The notes under the pieces are model-generated. The model saw nothing but the letters and a program-made list of their open reading frames with translations, was not told the DNA's origin and ran no database searches. Below are positions 36,776 through 45,310 of a stretch of DNA of 56,749 nucleotides, piece by piece (within the stretch, counting starts at the first letter, position 1; each line of letters begins with the position of its first letter). The DNA is taken from positions 1 through 56,749 of the forward strand of contig ONJQ01000016.1 in the NCBI GenBank assembly GCA_900318175.1. Direction: 5' to 3'. Origin of the DNA: an uncultured Bacteroidales bacterium. GTDB taxonomy: Bacteria > Bacteroidota > Bacteroidia > Bacteroidales > P3. Position numbers and translations under genes: made by a program.

Positions 36776-37612
36776 ATGAGATCAATTATTGTAGGAACAG
36801 ACTTTTCCAAAGGATCATACGTGGCCATAGAAGTGGCGACGGACATTGCCAACAAAATGCATTGCGACATCAAGATAGTGTGGGCAAAGCGCGAGAAACT
36901 GCTTATGGACGAGGAACAACAGACAGTGATGAACATGCTGGCTGAAGAGAAACTGCAGCATCTCTGTGAAGAGTACCAGCCCCGAATGCAGAGCGGCAAA
37001 ATACGTTGGGACATCTGTTCCGGCAGGGTGGCAGCAGTGATTGCCCGCGAGGCACGCCACGAGAATGCACCCATGATAGTCATCGGTACCAACGGTGCTT
37101 CGGGATTCGAGAAATACTGGATGGGGAGTACGGCTGTGCGCATTGTGCAGGAGGCCCCCGTGCCAGTGCTGACCATCCGTGAGGGCTTCAACTTCCACAA
37201 GGATTTGGAGCGCATTGTGGTGCCCATCCGTGTGAACGTCAATTCACGCCAGAAGGTGCCGCCCGCAGCCACAATGGCCAAGCTTTTCGGCTCGGAGATA
37301 CACCTGCTGGGCCTGCAAGAGTCGACGGAGGAGGCCTCCCAGTTGCGTGCCTACATGGTGCAGACCTCGGAGTTTCTGGACCACGAAGGGGTGCGCCATG
37401 TGGCAACGGTGCAGAAGTACTCCAACTACAGCGATGCCGTGTTGGGCTATGCCGAAAACATTAATGCCGACCTGGTGGTCATCAACACCGAACAGGACCG
37501 CATCATCTCCCAGCTCTTCCTTGGCACCAACGCCCAGCAGATAGTCCACAACTCACAGCTGCCTGTGCTCTGCGTTCATCCCGCCGATATTTTCACCATC
37601 TCGAAATCATGA
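36776..37612 (+). CDS. Universal stress protein with two Usp domains
   Basis: A 278-residue tandem UspA-type protein. The first domain (about 1-140) starts RSIIVGTDFSKGSYVAIEVA and ends with the nucleotide-binding signature GTNGASGFEKYWMGSTAVRIVQEAPVPVLTI. The second (about 150-275) starts ERIVVPIRVNVNSRQKV and ends LFLGTNAQQIVHNSQLPVLCV, with a degenerate G-2x-G-9x-G loop, so ATP binding is more likely in the first half. It probably senses or buffers energy or redox stress; exact role unknown. Its stop overlaps the flavoprotein start (ATGA). No TAnnTTTG box was found in the spacer shared with ruvB. Confidence 0.92.
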   Translation: MRSIIVGTDFSKGSYVAIEVATDIANKMHCDIKIVWAKREKLLMDEEQQTVMNMLAEEKLQHLCEEYQPRMQSGKIRWDICSGRVAAVIAREARHENAPMIVIGTNGASGFEKYWMGSTAVRIVQEAPVPVLTIREGFNFHKDLERIVVPIRVNVNSRQKVPPAATMAKLFGSEIHLLGLQESTEEASQLRAYMVQTSEFLDHEGVRHVATVQKYSNYSDAVLGYAENINADLVVINTEQDRIISQLFLGTNAQQIVHNSQLPVLCVHPADIFTISKS

Positions 37613-38850
37613 GGCGTGTCGTCATTGTGGGAGCCGGTGCCGCTGGCATGATGGCCGCCGTGGCTGCCGCCGAATTGGGGGCAGAGGTGGTGCTGTTGGA
37701 GAAAATGGACCAGCCAGGGCGCAAACTGCGCATCACCGGAAAGGGTCGCTGCAACCTCACCAACACAGCTGCCATCAAGGACTTCATCGCCCACATAGGA
37801 CCTGACGGGCGCTGGATGCGGAACTGCTTCTCCCAAATGTTCAACACACAACTGATGGAGTTCTTTGAGACGCGGAATGTCCCATTGGTGGAGGAACGAG
37901 GACACCGCGTCTATCCCCGCAGCGGGAAATCCCTTGACATTTTCCTTGCCCTCATCAACGACCTCGAAGCACGTGCAAATGTTGAAATCCGCAAGAACTG
38001 CGCCGTGAAGAGCCTCACCGAGGACTGCCATGGAGTGCGTCTGCAGGATGGCACTACGGTGCGTGGCGATGCGGTGATTATTGCCACCGGGGGGCTCTCC
38101 TACCCCACCACGGGTTCGACGGGCGTGGGTTACAGACTGGCCACAGAGGCCGGGCATAGCGTTGTGCCACAAGTTCCGTCGCTGGTATCCCTCACTTGCG
38201 AGGAGAAGATTTACCCCGAACTGGTGGGCTTTGTACTGAAGAATGTGGGCTTGACCATCACGCGCCCTGAGGACGGCAAACGCCTGTACGAAGGCTTTGG
38301 CGAGATGACGTTTACTGAACATGGGATCGACGGCCCGATAGTCCTTTCCGCCAGCCGACAGGTGAGCCGCATGCTCAACGGCGACGAAACCCTCACTGCA
38401 CACATAGACCTGAAACCCGCCTTGACCACCGAGGTGCTGGACCGCCGACTAATCAGCGACCTGAACGCGAACGGTACACGGCTGTTCCACGATGCCCTCA
38501 GACTTTGGCTGCCCGCCGAACTGGTGCAACTGGCGTTGGACCGCCTGCATATAGAGTACTACAAAAGGCTGAACAAGATAAACAGTGCCGAACGGCACAA
38601 GTTGCTGAATTTGCTGAAGAATGTGGAATTCACCCTGACGGGCACGGGCGATTACAACACCGCCGTGGTGACCCAAGGGGGTGTGGACACCAAGGAGATT
38701 AACCCCAAGACGATGGAGTCGCGGCTGGTGCCGGGCCTCTATTTTGCGGGCGAAGTGCTAAACCTTGATGCCGACACAGGCGGCTATAATCTTCAAATTG
38801 CCTTCAGTACAGGATATGCTGCTGGCCGTGCCGCCGCCATGACAGAATAA
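37609..38850 (+). CDS. BaiN/HI0933-family FAD-dependent oxidoreductase
   Basis: A 413-residue flavoprotein. The N-terminal dinucleotide-binding motif VVIVGAGAAGMMAAVAAAELGAEVV is followed by the family signature GRKLRITGKGRCNLTN, and the C-terminus has GLYFAGEVLNLDADTGGYNLQIAFSTGYAAG. Despite the BaiN name (bile-acid dehydroxylation), most members have no proven substrate, so no reaction is assigned. Translationally coupled to the universal stress protein gene, hinting at a redox or stress role. Confidence 0.9.
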   Translation: MRRVVIVGAGAAGMMAAVAAAELGAEVVLLEKMDQPGRKLRITGKGRCNLTNTAAIKDFIAHIGPDGRWMRNCFSQMFNTQLMEFFETRNVPLVEERGHRVYPRSGKSLDIFLALINDLEARANVEIRKNCAVKSLTEDCHGVRLQDGTTVRGDAVIIATGGLSYPTTGSTGVGYRLATEAGHSVVPQVPSLVSLTCEEKIYPELVGFVLKNVGLTITRPEDGKRLYEGFGEMTFTEHGIDGPIVLSASRQVSRMLNGDETLTAHIDLKPALTTEVLDRRLISDLNANGTRLFHDALRLWLPAELVQLALDRLHIEYYKRLNKINSAERHKLLNLLKNVEFTLTGTGDYNTAVVTQGGVDTKEINPKTMESRLVPGLYFAGEVLNLDADTGGYNLQIAFSTGYAAGRAAAMTE

Positions 38851-38899
38851 ACGTCCTGAAAAGAAACATCTCGACCTATCGGTTATTGTCATACACTCT

Positions 38900-38920
38900 A
38901 AAAAAAAAGGGCATCGCCCT
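38900..38920 (-). terminator. Terminator of the ABC-F gene (minus strand)
   Basis: On the minus strand: AGGGC-GAT-GCCCT followed by a long T run (38908-38900). It lies 119 nt past the ABC-F stop. Confidence 0.75.
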
Positions 38921-39038
38921 GAGGAAGCAACACCATTATAGCCCAGCAAACGTCCTGGGGGAAACCAGCAAGAGGCATAATACGCCCTGAAAGGGCCAAA
39001 TATATAATAGAATATCCAGAGGAAAGCTACCAATGGTG

Positions 39039-40952
39039 CTACCCTTCGAACTCGTCGACAGCGATGGTGGCCGTCTCCCATTCCTCCATTTTGGCGTCGA
39101 GGGAGTCTTTCAAGGCCTGATAACTGGAATAGAAGTCTTTGTCCTGCGAGTTGCCGGTGGCGAGAATCGCCTCCTTCTTGGCTATCTCACTTTCTATGGA
39201 CTCTATCTCTTTCTCAATCTTCTCCACAGCACTGCGGAGTTTGCGGAGCTCGCGTTCGCGATTCTTGCTCTGTTCATAAGCCATCTTGCCGGCGCTGGCC
39301 TTTGCAGCCGCTGCCTGCGGTGCAGCAACGAGGCGTTTCTCCTGCTCCTCCTTGGCGGCAAGGAACTCGAATATGTCACCCCTAAACTCGTGGATGCCCC
39401 CATCACGAAACTCGTAAAGAGCCTCGGTGAGTCCTTGAAGGAAATCACGGTCGTGGGAGACAACTATAAGGGTGCCAGTATACTGCAAAAGGGCATTTTT
39501 CAAGATGTCCTTTGAGTCCATGTCAAGATGGTTGGTGGGCTCGTCGAGTACAAGAAGGTTGGAGGGAGTAAGGAGGAGTTTGGCCAGAGCCAGACGCGCC
39601 TTCTCACCACCGGAGAGGACCTTCACCTTCTTCTCACAGTCCTCGCTGTCGAAAAGGAAACTGCCTAAGATGTTGCGGATTTTGGGCCGGATGTCGCCCG
39701 TGGCAATGTCGTCTATGGTCTGGAAAACGGTCTTCTCGCCATTAAGCATGGCCGCTTGGTTCTGGGCATAGTAGCCCACCTGCACCTGCGCTCCCAGACG
39801 GAAAGTACCGGTGTAGTCCCTTATCTCGCCCACAATAATCTTGGCCATGGTTGACTTGCCCTCGCCATTGCGTCCCACAAAAGCCACCTTCTTGCCCGAG
39901 GTGAGCAGGAGGTCGACGTGATTGAACACCTGTAGGTCAGCGTAGGCTTTGCCCAAATCCTGAGCCTCTACAACAATCTTGCCGCTGTGCGGGGCTGGCG
40001 GGAAACGGAAGTGGATGCTCTCTGTGCTCACCTCGTCCACCTTCACCATCTCCATCTTGTCCAGCATCTTGATGCGCGACTGCACCTGTTTGGACTTTGT
40101 GGCTTTGTAGCGGAACCGTTCAATGAAAGCTTCGATTTGCGCCACCTGGCGTTGCTGGGCTGTGAGCTGGGCCATCTGCGAGGCACGGCGCTCCTGCATC
40201 TGGATGACGTATTCGGAATAGGAGCATTTGTAATCATAAATCCTCCCTGCCGTAATCTCGATAGTCCGCGTGGTGATGTTGTCCAGAAAGGTACGGTCGT
40301 GCGAGACCAACACCACGGCACCGGGGTAACCCGAAAGGAAGTTCTCCAACCACTGGATGGAGACAATGTCGAGGTGGTTGGTAGGCTCGTCGAGCAGTAG
40401 GAAGTCCGGCCTTTGCAGCAGGAGCTTGGCCAATTCCACCCTCATCTGCCAGCCGCCACTGAATTCAGCCACCAAACGCTGAAAATCCTCATGGCGGAAA
40501 CCCAATCCCAGCAGCACCTTCTCAGTCTGTTCTTGTCGGCTTCCGCCACCGAGCATGGCTATTTGCTCGGTCACCTCGTTATGGCGGTTCAGCAGACGGG
40601 TATAGTCTGCCGATTCGTAGTCCGTGCGCGAGGCTATCTCGTCAGTGAGCTGTTGTTGCAAGGCGGTCAGCTCGTCGATATGGCTGAAAGCCGTCATGGC
40701 CTCGTCAATGACCGTGCGCGTCGAGTCTGGCACCATCTCCTGTGGCAGGTAGCCCACCGTCTGGCCAGAGGCTATCACCAGACTGCCCGTCTCCGGCTGT
40801 TGCCATCCGCAAAGGATTTTCAGCAGTGTGGATTTGCCCGCGCCGTTCTTGCCCACAAGACCGATGCGGTCGTGGTCGGCGATATTGAAGGTTACATTCT
40901 CAAACAGGTTGGTGCCAGTGAACTGGACCGAAAGGTTGTTGATTGCAAGCAT
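39039..40952 (-). CDS. ABC-F family ATPase (Uup-like)
   Basis: A 637-residue soluble ABC-F protein acting on ribosomes or DNA/RNA structures rather than transport. Two complete ATPase cassettes are seen: Walker A GLVGKNGAGKST, signature FSGGWQMR and LLLDEPTNHLD in the first; FVGRNGEGKST, LSGGEKARLALAKLL and LVLDEPTNHLD in the second. The linker (about 240-310) is rich in Arg, Lys and Gln. The C-terminus (about 555-637) is a coiled coil (ELRKLRSAVEKIEKEIESIESEIAKK), as in Uup and related members. ATG 40952 is chosen because MLAINNLSVQFTG is the usual family start; the longer frame from 40997 adds 15 unlikely residues. An antibiotic-resistance type ABC-F cannot be excluded. Confidence 0.92.
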   Translation of the reverse strand: MLAINNLSVQFTGTNLFENVTFNIADHDRIGLVGKNGAGKSTLLKILCGWQQPETGSLVIASGQTVGYLPQEMVPDSTRTVIDEAMTAFSHIDELTALQQQLTDEIASRTDYESADYTRLLNRHNEVTEQIAMLGGGSRQEQTEKVLLGLGFRHEDFQRLVAEFSGGWQMRVELAKLLLQRPDFLLLDEPTNHLDIVSIQWLENFLSGYPGAVVLVSHDRTFLDNITTRTIEITAGRIYDYKCSYSEYVIQMQERRASQMAQLTAQQRQVAQIEAFIERFRYKATKSKQVQSRIKMLDKMEMVKVDEVSTESIHFRFPPAPHSGKIVVEAQDLGKAYADLQVFNHVDLLLTSGKKVAFVGRNGEGKSTMAKIIVGEIRDYTGTFRLGAQVQVGYYAQNQAAMLNGEKTVFQTIDDIATGDIRPKIRNILGSFLFDSEDCEKKVKVLSGGEKARLALAKLLLTPSNLLVLDEPTNHLDMDSKDILKNALLQYTGTLIVVSHDRDFLQGLTEALYEFRDGGIHEFRGDIFEFLAAKEEQEKRLVAAPQAAAAKASAGKMAYEQSKNRERELRKLRSAVEKIEKEIESIESEIAKKEAILATGNSQDKDFYSSYQALKDSLDAKMEEWETATIAVDEFEG

Positions 40953-41030
40953 TGGGAGTACTAAAAAAACGCGTCTTGCCCTCGGGACATCAAACAATCA
41001 AGTCCCGCAAGGGATGATTAATCATAAAAC

Positions 41031-41064
41031 ATAAGGGTTGCCTGCAGGGAGGGGCAACCCTTAT
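41031..41064 (-). terminator. Terminator after tonB (minus strand)
   Basis: A 12-bp perfect stem, ATAAGGGTTGCC (41031-41042) with GGCAACCCTTAT (41053-41064), followed on the minus strand by GTTTTATGATT. It separates tonB from the ABC-F gene. Confidence 0.8.
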
Positions 41065-41107
41065 TGTTATTCATTGTCGCCGGGCTTGAGAGCCACAGCA
41101 GGTCGAC

Positions 41108-41794
41108 TTACTGCAGGTCGAAGTTGACAGGCAGGTTGAACTGCGTGCGGACAGCCTTACCGCGCTGTTTGCCGGGTTTCCACTTGGGCATCATCTTGAC
41201 AACGCGCACAGCCTCGTTGCCGCAGCCGCCGCCGATGTCACGCAGAATCTTCACCTGGCCGACACGACCGTCCTTCTCAACCACGAAGGAGACGAAGACA
41301 CGACCCGTGATGTTGTTTTCCTTGGCCAACTGGGGATACTTGATGTTGTCGGCGATGAACTTGGAGAGTGCATCCAGACCACCGGGGAATTCGGGGTCTT
41401 CCTCAACGACGAGGAACACTTCCTCTTCAGCCTCTTCGACCTCCTTGGTCACTTCGACGGGGGTGAACTCCAAAGCCTCGTCGGCTCTGGCCTCGGCGTT
41501 GACGATACCGATTTCGTGGATGTCCTCGGCATCGTTCTCAACGACGTTGAGTTCCGTGGCCACCACTTCAGGCTCTTCGGGAGGAGGAGGAGGAGTCTCT
41601 TCCTGCTCAGTTTGGATGATGTCGGCCTCAATCTCTACGTCAGCGGTACGAGTGCTCACTTCTTTCACTTCTTTCTCGTACGATTTGACATTGAAAGCGA
41701 CCAACGCGGCGGCCAGGATGACCACCAATCCGATTTCAAGAAACATCCCTCTGCGTTTTTCGAGGTCAGCCCTTGGGGTTTTCTTTGCTTCCAT
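41108..41794 (-). CDS. Energy transducer TonB
   Basis: A 228-residue TonB-family protein linking the proton-motive force to outer-membrane receptors. One inner-membrane helix lies at about residues 18-37 (MFLEIGLVVILAAALVAFNV), then an acidic, Pro/Glu-rich periplasmic linker (TPPPPPEEPEV; many Glu and Val), then the C-terminal TonB domain from about 137 (FPGGLDALSKFIADNIKYPQLAKENNITGRVFVSFVVE) to the end. ExbB and ExbD are not adjacent. It closes with a strong terminator. Confidence 0.92.
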   Translation of the reverse strand: MEAKKTPRADLEKRRGMFLEIGLVVILAAALVAFNVKSYEKEVKEVSTRTADVEIEADIIQTEQEETPPPPPEEPEVVATELNVVENDAEDIHEIGIVNAEARADEALEFTPVEVTKEVEEAEEEVFLVVEEDPEFPGGLDALSKFIADNIKYPQLAKENNITGRVFVSFVVEKDGRVGQVKILRDIGGGCGNEAVRVVKMMPKWKPGKQRGKAVRTQFNLPVNFDLQ

Positions 41795-41955
41795 ATTATT
41801 GAATTTTAAATTATTATTTCACTTTTCGGGTGCTTTGCAGCCCCTCTTTTTCAACCGCTAAATTAGCAATTTTTCTTGAATTATCAACAATCCAATGTAA
41901 AAAAAAGGAAAAAAAGGCATTTTTAACATTCAACCTTTCCATTCTCAAACCACAC

Positions 41956-41987
41956 TTGCGCAGATTCAAAAAAAAGTCGTATTTTTG
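41956..41987 (+). promoter_or_regulatory. Promoter of the AddA-like gene
   Basis: TTG at 41956-41958, 21-nt spacer, CG-TATTTTTG-C with the -7 box at 41980-41987. Only nine bases separate the box from ATG 41997, implying a leader of about five nucleotides. Confidence 0.7.
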
Positions 41988-41996
41988 CATTTTATT

Positions 41997-44900
41997 ATGG
42001 ATAACAGTCGCTTCATCATCTGCCGTGCCTCGGCGGGCTCCGGCAAGACCTACACCCTCGTCCGCCAGTACCTCCTCCTGGCTTTCTCCGCCAATGAGCA
42101 GGAGCTCCCATCCCGTTTCAAAAGAATTCTTGCCATCACCTTCACTAACAAGGCCGCCAACGAGATGAAGGAACGCATACTGCGCGAACTGGACAATATC
42201 TCCCTCCTCGGCACTGGCACCCCCATGGGCGCCGACATTGCCGACCGCACGAGCCTCGATAGCACAACCCTCCAGCGCTATGCCGCCATCGTCCGACAAG
42301 CGGTCCTCCACAACTACTCCGACCTTTCCGTCTGCACCATCGACAGCTTCATGCACCGCATTGTCCGCACCTTTGCCCACGACCTCGATCTGCCCATGAA
42401 TTTCGATGTCCAGATTGACAATGACATCCTCATCCAAAGTGCCGTGGACGACCTCATGTCGCTGGCCGGAGCCGAAGGCCAGGAGGAGCTGACCGAAGTG
42501 CTGTGCGACTTTGCCGAAAGCCGCATGACCGACGGTAAAAGCTATATGATAGAGAACGAATTGGCTTCATTGGCACAAGAACTCTTCAAGGAGCAGACAC
42601 CCCAATACCTGCGTCTGCTCAAGGACATTGACAGCCCCCAATTCCGCTCCATACACCGCAGCATGGTGGCCGACAATCGCGCCTACGAGAGGCGTCTCGC
42701 CGCCTTGGGTCAGCAAGCTGTGGACACCTTCACTGCTGCCGGTTTGGCGGACACCGACTTCTTCCATGGTTCCACCGGCGCGGGCGTCTACTTCCGCAAA
42801 CTGGCCTCCGGCCTCATCGTCGAGCCCAACAGCTATGTGCTGGCCTACCTCGAAGGCGACAAACTGGGCAGTGCCAAGTGCACCCCCTCCGTCCGCGACG
42901 CCCTGGCCACCGTCAAGCCCCCTCTTGCCGACCTCTTCACCCAAATCCAGCAGCTGCGCTCCACCGACGAGGTGCTCTACAACACCCGCCAGCTCCTGCT
43001 CAAAAACATCTACTCGCTCGCCCTCCTCAACAAGCTAAACCTGCTCATCGACCACTATTCCAAGGAGAACGAAATCGTCCATATCTCCGAGTTCAACCAA
43101 CGCATCTCCGAGGTGGTGCAGGACGAACCCGTCCCCTTCATCTACGAACGCATAGGCAACCGCTATTACAACTATCTTATTGACGAATTCCAGGACACCT
43201 CGCGTCTGCAATGGCAGAACCTCGTCCCCCTGCTGGAGAACGGCGTGGGCTCCGGCCACACCTCCCTCGTGGTGGGCGACGGCAAACAGGCCATCTACCG
43301 CTTCCGCCAAGGCGACGTCGGGCAGTTCGTATCCCTGCCCCATGTGGACAACCCCATCCATGGCCGCCTGCTCGAACAGCCCGGCATCAGCACCGTCCAG
43401 CAACTGGAGCGCAACTTCCGCACCGCCCGGACCATTGTCGAGTTCAACAACGACTTCTTTGCATGGGCCGTCACCCAGCGCTTTGCTGACAATCCTGAGC
43501 TATACAATATTTATATCGGCGACAAGGAGAGCCCTGCCCTCCACCAGCAACCCGTCAAGGAGGGCGGCTACCTGCAAGCCGGCTTTTTCGAACTCGAATC
43601 CGACCGCACACCCCTCTGGGACGAGATGCTCACCGACATCCGCCATCTTGTCGACACCCTTGGCCACCACCTGCGGGACATCACCATCCTCTCCCGCGAC
43701 AACCGCACCCTCGCCGAGATTTCCTCCCATCTCTCCGCCCACTCCATCCCCGTCGTCTCCAGCGAGTCCTTCCTCCTCAGCCAGAGCCGCGCCGTGATGC
43801 TGATGCGCAGCCTGATACAATATCTTCTTGACGGCTCTGACCGTGTGGCTGCAGCCCTCACGGTGCTCTACCTCCGCAGCCTTGGGCTCCTCACCTGCCC
43901 GCTCGATGCCGACTTCCTCAACAACCGCCAGCCCATCGACCTCGATGCCCTCCTCCAGCGCGAAGGGCTTCCCCTCGACAGCCACCGCCTCCGCGCCCTG
44001 GGGCTCTACGACTGCTGCGAAGAGATGCTCCGCATGCTCCACCTCGACGGCATCGAGACGGCCTACACCTCCACCTTCCTCAACGTCGTGGCCAAATACG
44101 CCAGCACCCACCGCCACGATCTGGCCGAGTTTCTCGAATGGTTCGACGAGCAGAAAGACCGCCTCTCCACCAACACCGCTGCCGACCTCGACGCCGTCCG
44201 CCTCATGACCATCCACAAAGCCAAAGGCCTTGAATCGCCCGTGGTCCTCTACCCCATCCTCAACAAACGCGACATGCAGGACAGCATCTGGGTGCAGCTC
44301 GACCCCTCTGCCGGGGTCCCCCTCCCGGCCAGCCTGGTCCATCCCACCCAAGGCAAACCCACCCTCTTCGACACCCAGTACGAAGAGGAGCGCCGCAAGA
44401 CCGACATGGACCGCATCAACGTCCTCTATGTCGCCCTCACGCGTCCCAAAGAGAAACTCTTCCTCTATTGCCAACAGCCCAAAAAAGAAGGCTCCACAGC
44501 CTACACCTCCCTCCTCGCCGACTACCTCTCCACCCGTTCCGACACCTTCGAGGTGCGCCCCAACGTCATAGCCCTTGGCGCCAACACCCCCCGCACCGAC
44601 ACCCTCAGCCCATCCTCCGGCATCCTCACCCGCCAACTCAACTCCTCCGTCTTCCCTCAGTGGTCGCCCCGCATAGCCATTGCCGAACAGTCCTCACGCC
44701 TCTTCTCCCAGTTCGACAACGAAGCCCTCCGCCAAGGCAACCTAATCCACGAAATCCTCGCCCACGTCCACTCCGTCGACGACACCGATGCCGCTCTCGA
44801 CACCTACGCCGCACTCCATCGCCTCGACCCTGACGCCGTCGCCGCACTCCGCCACACCCTCCACGCCATGATGCAGCAACCCGAGGTGGCTCGTTTCTTC

Positions 44901-45149
44901 AGCTCCGACAACAAATCCAAGACCGAGTGCAACATCGCTTGGCAAGGACAAGTCATCCGCCCGGACCGCATCGTCTACACCCCACAGGCCGTCTACGTCG
45001 TCGACTACAAGACCGGCCAGCCCACCCTCGACCACATCGCTCAAGTACTCCACTACTGTGACGCCCTCCGCGCAATGGGCAATCCCGTGGTCCAAGGCTT
45101 CCTCCTCTACATCCGCCCAGAAGGAGCCGAAGTCCGTCCCTGTTCCTGA
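41997..45149 (+). CDS. UvrD-family helicase/nuclease (AddA/RecB-like)
   Basis: A 1,050-residue helicase-nuclease of double-strand-break processing. The superfamily 1A helicase motifs are in order: Walker A ASAGSGKTYT (11-20), Ia (AITFTNKAANEMKERI), II (LIDEFQDTSRLQWQN), III (VVGDGKQAIYRFRQGD), IV (QLERNFRTARTIVEFN), V (MTIHKAKGLESPVVLYP), VI (LYVALTRPKEKLFLY). A C-terminal PD-(D/E)XK nuclease is marked by VYVVDYKTGQP near residues 1001-1010. This matches AddA. The usual partner addB (second nuclease, Fe-S) is not on either side here; it may lie elsewhere, or the protein may work alone. ATG 41997 is chosen because an upstream TTG in the same frame is part of the -7 box. Confidence 0.92.
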   Translation: MDNSRFIICRASAGSGKTYTLVRQYLLLAFSANEQELPSRFKRILAITFTNKAANEMKERILRELDNISLLGTGTPMGADIADRTSLDSTTLQRYAAIVRQAVLHNYSDLSVCTIDSFMHRIVRTFAHDLDLPMNFDVQIDNDILIQSAVDDLMSLAGAEGQEELTEVLCDFAESRMTDGKSYMIENELASLAQELFKEQTPQYLRLLKDIDSPQFRSIHRSMVADNRAYERRLAALGQQAVDTFTAAGLADTDFFHGSTGAGVYFRKLASGLIVEPNSYVLAYLEGDKLGSAKCTPSVRDALATVKPPLADLFTQIQQLRSTDEVLYNTRQLLLKNIYSLALLNKLNLLIDHYSKENEIVHISEFNQRISEVVQDEPVPFIYERIGNRYYNYLIDEFQDTSRLQWQNLVPLLENGVGSGHTSLVVGDGKQAIYRFRQGDVGQFVSLPHVDNPIHGRLLEQPGISTVQQLERNFRTARTIVEFNNDFFAWAVTQRFADNPELYNIYIGDKESPALHQQPVKEGGYLQAGFFELESDRTPLWDEMLTDIRHLVDTLGHHLRDITILSRDNRTLAEISSHLSAHSIPVVSSESFLLSQSRAVMLMRSLIQYLLDGSDRVAAALTVLYLRSLGLLTCPLDADFLNNRQPIDLDALLQREGLPLDSHRLRALGLYDCCEEMLRMLHLDGIETAYTSTFLNVVAKYASTHRHDLAEFLEWFDEQKDRLSTNTAADLDAVRLMTIHKAKGLESPVVLYPILNKRDMQDSIWVQLDPSAGVPLPASLVHPTQGKPTLFDTQYEEERRKTDMDRINVLYVALTRPKEKLFLYCQQPKKEGSTAYTSLLADYLSTRSDTFEVRPNVIALGANTPRTDTLSPSSGILTRQLNSSVFPQWSPRIAIAEQSSRLFSQFDNEALRQGNLIHEILAHVHSVDDTDAALDTYAALHRLDPDAVAALRHTLHAMMQQPEVARFFSSDNKSKTECNIAWQGQVIRPDRIVYTPQAVYVVDYKTGQPTLDHIAQVLHYCDALRAMGNPVVQGFLLYIRPEGAEVRPCS

Positions 45150-45193
45150 CGCTCTCCACCCATAATCCTCCTATCAAAATTAATCCCTATGCC

Positions 45194-45217
45194 GAACACT
45201 TTTTTAAAAAAAAGTTC
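45194..45217 (+). terminator. Possible terminator after the AddA-like gene
   Basis: Near-palindrome GAACACTTTTTT/AAAAAAAAGTTC with two mismatches, 45 nt past the stop, followed by CTTTTTC. Weak, A/T-based stem. Confidence 0.4.
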
Positions 45218-45234
45218 TTTTTCAAAAAAAAACG

Positions 45235-45242
45235 TATATTTG
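45235..45242 (+). promoter_or_regulatory. -7 box upstream of the broken gene at 45311
   Basis: CG-TATATTTG-C, matching the extended -7 pattern seen elsewhere here; no TTG at -33. It suggests that the decayed gene may still be transcribed. Confidence 0.5.
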
Positions 45243-45310
45243 CAGTAAGATGTCTTACTTATTATAATACACAAAACATTATGCATCAATATATTAAAAA
45301 TTATTCAGAC

